Below are positions 58,953-64,000 of a stretch of DNA of 64,000 bases, piece by piece. Where the stretch lies: positions 234,608,422 through 234,672,421 of the forward strand of contig NC_081406.1 of assembly GCF_030272615.1 (NCBI RefSeq). The letters run 5' to 3'. The notes beneath the pieces are model-generated. The model made no database searches. It had not been told where the DNA came from and saw only the letters and a program-made list of their open reading frames with translations. The DNA is from Cryptomeria japonica (lineage: Eukaryota; Streptophyta; Pinopsida; Cupressales; Cupressaceae). The stretch's first letter is position 1; every line of letters begins with the position of its first letter. The position numbers and the translations under genes are program-made.

Positions 58953-60760
58953 CTACTCATATCCCCTATAACTACCCTCACACTGAGCATGATTGATCCA
59001 CCAGTTGCCATAGGAATTTACATTCTTCTTCCTACATTCATAACTTCTATGACCTAATCCATTGCAGTTATAACACACAATATTTATAGTTTTAGGAGTA
59101 GTGCATGGATTCATGTTAGCATAAGTGGGAAAGGGAATATGCATGTTTCTACTATGTGAAACATTTTTCTTATATGCATGAAATCTATAACCATCTTATT
59201 TATAATACCTAGGAAGAACATTCTATCTATTCTAAGACCTCATTTACATTCTTCTGCCCTATGGCCATAATCGTTAAATGCAAAATAATAACCAGATAAA
59301 AGAGGCTTATTACTTACAAATTTGTTTTGCCAAACATGAGGTGATCTTACTGGTTTGGCATCTCCGTATCTTCTTATCTAGGAATAAACTCTGGGATGTT
59401 CATTCTTTGCAAGTCTTCCATCAGATCCCTTCATCTTCCACACTTGTCTTGATGTGTGAGCAGAAACATCTCCTTGTCTTCTACTAGTGGAAGGCCTTCT
59501 AGACTACCTTCTCATGTTCTTTCTTTCAGAGAAGCTATCTTCTCCTATTTTCCCTTTTCCTTTCAGATCTGCATTGTTCCTCCAAGCAGCACCATTCTTC
59601 ATCCTCAACTTTATGTCCTCACTGGTTGTAGTTAGATCTATCATTTTCTTTGGAGCATTTATGACAGTGAAGGTTTGACCATTTCCATGTCCATTTGAGG
59701 AGACAAATTGAATATCTTTGTGGGAGATCTTTTTTCTTGTAGATAATTCACCGATACCACTTCCTAATCCACCATTGTCCTTGGAATGTTTCTGCTAGCT
59801 TAACATCTTATCCAAGGCTTCAGTGCCACCATTATACTTATTTCTCAGTTTGAGCTCATCTTGGTACTTTTCAAGTTCTAAAGTGAGCTTTGCAACTTCA
59901 TCCTTAAGATTAGGACACTCACTTCCTTTAGTCTCTGCTTTTTGCTGCAGCATCTCCCATATTTTATTTTGGGCATCCATCTTTGACTCTAAATCATTGC
60001 ACCTGCATTTCATGGTGTCATCTTGATGAACCTTCAACACTAAGATACATTTCTCAGAATCTTCAAGACATCTGATGAATCGATTTTTCTCAACAACCGT
60101 AACATTCTTAAATAGATTATATTCATTTCTCAGATTCTCCATTTCACTTTTCAAATCCTGACATCCTTTATCCCTAGAATTCATGTCTAGTAGCAATTCA
60201 TCCCATCTTCTCTCCTTGGCATCCAAGATTGATTTCGAATCATCTTCCATTATTTTTGCTTCATCTAGTTGAGTGGTCAATAAAGTGACCTTTTTGTTTG
60301 AATCTTCAAGGCAAGTTCTCAACTAGCTGCATTTTAAATGAACTGATTTCTTGTAATCCTTAAGTTCATTTCTAACATTTTCCAGCTCATCAAGGGAACT
60401 TGGCAATTCACCTTCTCAATCAACTTATGCATCTTCTTCTTCATCATCATCATTTCCAAATAGATCTTTCCTGCTAGATCTATCTACCTTGTCTCCTTCC
60501 TCTTCATCTTCTTCAAGGTCACTGCCAAACACATCATATCAGTGGGATCTTTCTGCATTATCCCTTTTTGATGTGTGATTCTCAATGTCTATCTCATGGG
60601 CCATGAAGAGATGAGTTACCTCATCACCAATGCTACTGCAACAATATGAACTACCTCTATCATCTGCACATGTATCTATTGCATTGTTGTTCTCACTCTC
60701 ACAAGCTAATTTAGTTGTGTAGGGTTCATTTCCATAGAGTTTTGATTAAGTAAAAATAGG
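58953..60760 (-). pseudogene. gag: gag C-terminal half of element H
   Basis: On minus from 60760: acidic stretch, HLFMAHE block, coiled coil (60322-59795) ending YQDELKLRNKYNGGTEAL, basic linker, a decayed knuckle YGHRAEEC near 59270 and a complete CCHC knuckle CYNCNGLGHRSYEC at 58953-59144. Same order as fragment I. Several stops. Confidence 0.7.
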
Positions 60761-61084
60761 TATTTGAAAGGTACCTGAACCTTTTACAAAGCAGGAGAAC
60801 AAAAAAGCATAAAAAAGTGCCTAATCAATTCAAAAAGTTAAAATGAACCCACCGGATGGGCATAGCTTAAAACATAATTACATAATTACATAAAACTCGG
60901 AAGAGACAGCAACAGGAAAGCAAAAGACAACAAAGAGATAGAACCAAGGATAGCTACTAGAACTAAATACTATTCAGGATCTCCTCAGCGTGAACAACCA
61001 TTTGTTTCATGGCTCACGACCTTCGATGTTGACCTTATTCTTTGTGTTGGCTCCGGTCCTCCTTTCATGACCCTTCTTGTTCAC

Positions 61085-62627
61085 CTACTCTTTATCACAT
61101 TCCTTCTTTGCATTGTTCTCGTACCTGTTGATAAAGATGTTCATATTGTCCACCAAAGATTTAAGAATTTGGAAATTTTGATCAGCAATCTGCTTGACAT
61201 TGTGCTCTAGCTTGTCAATTCTGCTACCAAAATCTTTCAGTTTGTTGTCCATTTCCTTTCTATCTCCCATCTCATTGACTTTTTTCTCTGTGGATAAGAT
61301 TTTTCCAACCATACATTCAATAGCTTGTGCATTATGCAAAATGGCCACTAACTCTTTAACATGCTCCGCTAAGGGCTTGTCACCAACTGTAATTCTTGCC
61401 ATGGCCTATGTATCTATTTTCAAGCTATTAATATCCTTCACAAGAGTAGTGATGGTCTCATAGAAGGCCTTAATGGTATCTTTGTCACCACTATCACTTT
61501 GACCCCCTTTTTCCTCGTTATGCAGTCTAGTGGTATTCACGGTCTCCACGGTTTCCAAATTATCCTTAACCGGGTTACCCTCCCCTTCTTTGTCCTGACT
61601 ATCAATCCTCTTATTATCATCATCCTCCTCCTCAGACTCAACCAAAACATAATTGAGATCAGAATTTCTACCCTTTTTAGTGTTCTTTTTCTAAGCCTTC
61701 TTTCCAGAGGCTTTCCCTTTCCTCTTTTTAACAGGTTTTTCCTCAAGGGTATCAGTTTCACAGTCTGACATTTCAGATTCCACAATAATCCTCCTCTTCT
61801 TAGCCCTAATCCTCCCTTTTTTGCTAGTTTCTTCCGACTCTCCCTCGGTCTCAGAATCAAAGTTGAAACCACTATCCTTACTTTCCATAGTCTCATCTCT
61901 GGCATTTTTGCCTTTAATAGACTTTTCAATGCACTTCCCCTTTAGCATTTTGTAAACTAGGACCATGAGCCCCTGGCGGAGGGCATGATCGCCTTTAGGG
62001 TCCTTCTAGATCTCCTTTATAGTATGATCCATTAAACAGGCTAGGTAATAGGGAAGGCTTACCCTTTCACCATGATAGAAATGGTTAAGAAGGAAGAAGT
62101 GATGCCCATAAGCCCTGGTAAACCTACCGTCTAAGGTAATATATTCAATAGAAGAAAATAAGACAAACCTCCATGGCCTACAAATTCTCTTCGAGGAGTG
62201 GTAGGAGTTTTCAATTTTGATCATATTTCTTCTCTCACCATCCGTAATAGGAAACTTGTCTGCAGCCTTATCTGATATCCCTCTATCCCTGTAAAATTTC
62301 ATACCCTCGATAGTCAGCCCCGTGGCCTTAGCGATAACCTCTTCATCTACATTCATCATATGTGATCCAATAAATTTTTTTCCATTTTTCCAGTTCTTTA
62401 TGAAGTAGTTGGTAATTGTGGGGTCCTTCCCATTCAGTCGTTCCATGAAAACATTGAGCTCCCCTACTAAAGGATACTCCAAACTTCTTCATTCTTTCTC
62501 CATTCAGTGCATGAAGCAGGTTCAAATCTCTTCTTGTTTCCTCCCATTTTTCCAGCACCTTCCTTGCAATGCCTTCTCTCGTTTTGATAACTTTCCTCTG
62601 GTTTCTGTGGTTATTCTGTAAGAGCAC
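61085..62627 (-). pseudogene. mobile-domain-like/Lys-rich/coiled-coil ORF inside H gag
   Basis: From 62627 the minus strand reads a basic N-terminus; a frameshift near 62475 leads to 62482-62006 with SHMMNVDEEVIAKATGLTIEG and, further on, YGHHFFLLNHF, which resembles plant putative transposon proteins. The same frame continues through stops at 62006, 61691 and 61406 into an acidic/Lys-rich segment and a coiled coil ending at 61085. In B the same modules follow gag; here gag sequence lies on both sides. Function unknown. Confidence 0.65.
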
Positions 62628-62759
62628 CCATAATCCATGTCAAATAATGATGATATGACACCTATTTAATGGCTCATTATCTTCAAGCAAGCCTTGCATC
62701 AAAAAAGGTGGAAAGGTCATTAGAAATAATGATTTAAAGTACCACATTGCCTTGTATAG

Positions 62760-63114
62760 CTTTGGTCCTGATTGAGTAAGGATTTCATTTCACTTGCAAT
62801 TTCTTTAGTCTATCCCATAGAATTTTTGTCGATCTACATGTATCCACCTATAAGGGAACATCATCGGTGAGTCCACGGAAAATAGCTTTCATGGCTTCAT
62901 TATTGCACTTTCATCTTCTTTCTTCTTCAGAACTAGTGGGAGGATTGACATTCTTAGGGGGACCATTAACAACTGCCATCCCGACATCATATCCTAGGGA
63001 GGACAAGTAGACTTCCATTCTACAACTCAAAATGGCATAGTTTGATCCATTAAACACTGGAGAAGGGATTGACACTAAATAGACCATTGTATCCTTAAGC
63101 CAAAATCTACCCAA
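62760..63114 (-). pseudogene. gag: gag N-terminal part of element H
   Basis: 63114-62911 reads PVFNGSNYAILSCRMEVYLSSLG, the usual Copia Gag start. After a stop comes NEAMKAIFRGLTDD and ILWDRLKKL of a UBN2-type capsid. Similarity ends near 62770, before the inserted frame begins. Confidence 0.7.
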
Positions 63115-63146
63115 GCGAGAGAAAGCTTGATAAACGAGGTACCTAG

Positions 63147-63158
63147 GCTATGATATCA
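63147..63158 (-). other. PBS of element H
   Basis: GCTATGATATCA on plus is the complement of TGATATCATAGC, a Met-type PBS with two changes, two bases from the LTR. Confidence 0.65.
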
Positions 63159-63160
63159 AT

Positions 63161-64000
63161 TGTTAGACACAATGCACCACTAAGAGGGGAGTGAATAAGT
63201 TGTTTTCAACTTTTTCTCTTTAACTAACTTATGTGTGTATACCGGTTATGGAATGTAACATAATGTAGACATAATAGTTAGTGGAGAGACTAATCACACA
63301 ACATTATCATGTATGAGGAAAACCCAAGATAGGAAAAACCTCGGTGAGCAATGTTGCTGGAGTCTACTGCTCCAATCTAGCCTCACAATCAAATTTGTTA
63401 CAAAGTTTAGGGCACCAACCCAAGGAGCTACAACCCCTGATTTAGGGCACCAACCCAAGAAGCACCAACCCCTAACTAATTTATGGGCTACAACCCCTAC
63501 TAGTTTATGGGCACCACCCCAAAGGAGCTATAACCCCTGCACCAAGATACAACTCAGTGATCACAATGATAACATCAAGTACAAAAGAAATCATTCTATT
63601 ACAAGTGAATACTATAGCCATTTCAAATACCTTACACTACCGGTGAGACACCTCTGCTACTCTGGTTCACTTCTCTATGTTGTTGCTTTACTGGTTTACA
63701 CTCTACTATTTCTCTCCTCTGGTCGCCTCTTCTCTCAACATCTTTGCTACTCTTCACCACTAGTCTTGATAACATAGTTAGATATCTATCATCTGATTCT
63801 TGTTAGTCCTTAGCTTCCCTTCTCTTAAATCTACTATGGCTCTTTTATGCCGATGTAGACACCACCGGTTTCCTCCTCTGTCAAACTTAATGACCGACTA
63901 CCGATTATCTTGCTCTTACCGGTTAAACTCTTCAACCTGATTATCTCTCCCACTCTTACTCTCAATGAGCACTTGACTGATTTTCTCTCTTTTTCTGCAG
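63161..64000 (-). repeat. 5' LTR of element H, truncated by window end
   Basis: Matches 54044 onward base for base with scattered changes and small indels. The closing stem of the C-rich hairpin is partly lost here. Confidence 0.8.

Larger units (their letters stand above)
54044..64000 (-). mobile_element. Element H: pol-less LTR element with an ORF lying inside gag
   Basis: Minus strand: 3' LTR 54044-57606, PPTs, gag C-terminal half, a mobile-domain/Lys-rich/coiled-coil frame, gag N-terminal part, PBS complement 63147-63158 and 5' LTR from 63161 running off the window. No protease, integrase or RT motif was recognised. The LTR start TGTTAGACACAATGCACCAC is present at both 54044 and 63161. 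The target duplication cannot be checked. Confidence 0.75.

Overview
The window is a pile of nested LTR retrotransposons from a large, repeat-rich plant nuclear genome. The AT-rich composition, the dominance of Ty1/Copia elements and the repeated insertion of elements into each other fit a seed plant with a big genome. A gymnosperm is possible, but the sequence alone does not settle it. I found no host gene, rRNA, tRNA gene or CRISPR array. Almost every coding region is a decayed retroelement gene.

Layout. 1-3438 is unassigned AT-rich DNA. From 3439 lies the roughly 2.7 kb 3' LTR of a minus-strand Copia element (E), split by two plus-strand Copia-family insertions. Element A (3456-17425, target duplication GTGAC) carries in its 3' LTR a solo LTR, C (8869-17066, target duplication ATATG). 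C carries element B (9212-15861, target duplication GTAAA). Element D (18695-25720) sits further along the same E LTR. The E pol remnant (27485-29355) stops at element F (29356-42335). F has 4.5-4.7 kb LTRs around a 3.75 kb non-coding interior, the layout called LARD (large retrotransposon derivative). F's right end abuts a minus-strand element G (42336-49679), not the rest of E. Beyond G lie a gag fragment (I), a CACTA-like transposon end with a minisatellite, a plus-strand fragment K, and element H (minus, from 54044 past the window end).

The most interesting content is a group of coding elements without pol: B, G and H, with fragments I and K. B and G encode a coiled-coil/CCHC Gag-like protein, then a protein resembling plant mobile-domain or 'putative plant transposon' proteins, then a Lys/Glu-rich coiled-coil protein. 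I see no protease, integrase or reverse transcriptase in them. In H the second and third modules form one reading frame lying inside gag. B shares its PBS, post-PBS leader, polypurine-tract region and LTR-end structure with Copia elements A and D, so mobilisation in trans by Copia enzymes is likely.

A second cross-family signal lies near the U5 end of the LTRs. A C-rich loop is closed by an inverted repeat whose stem sequence differs between families while pairing is kept. Near the PPT, all families checked (B, D, E, G, H) also carry several purine tracts, as described for Sirevirus-type Copia elements.
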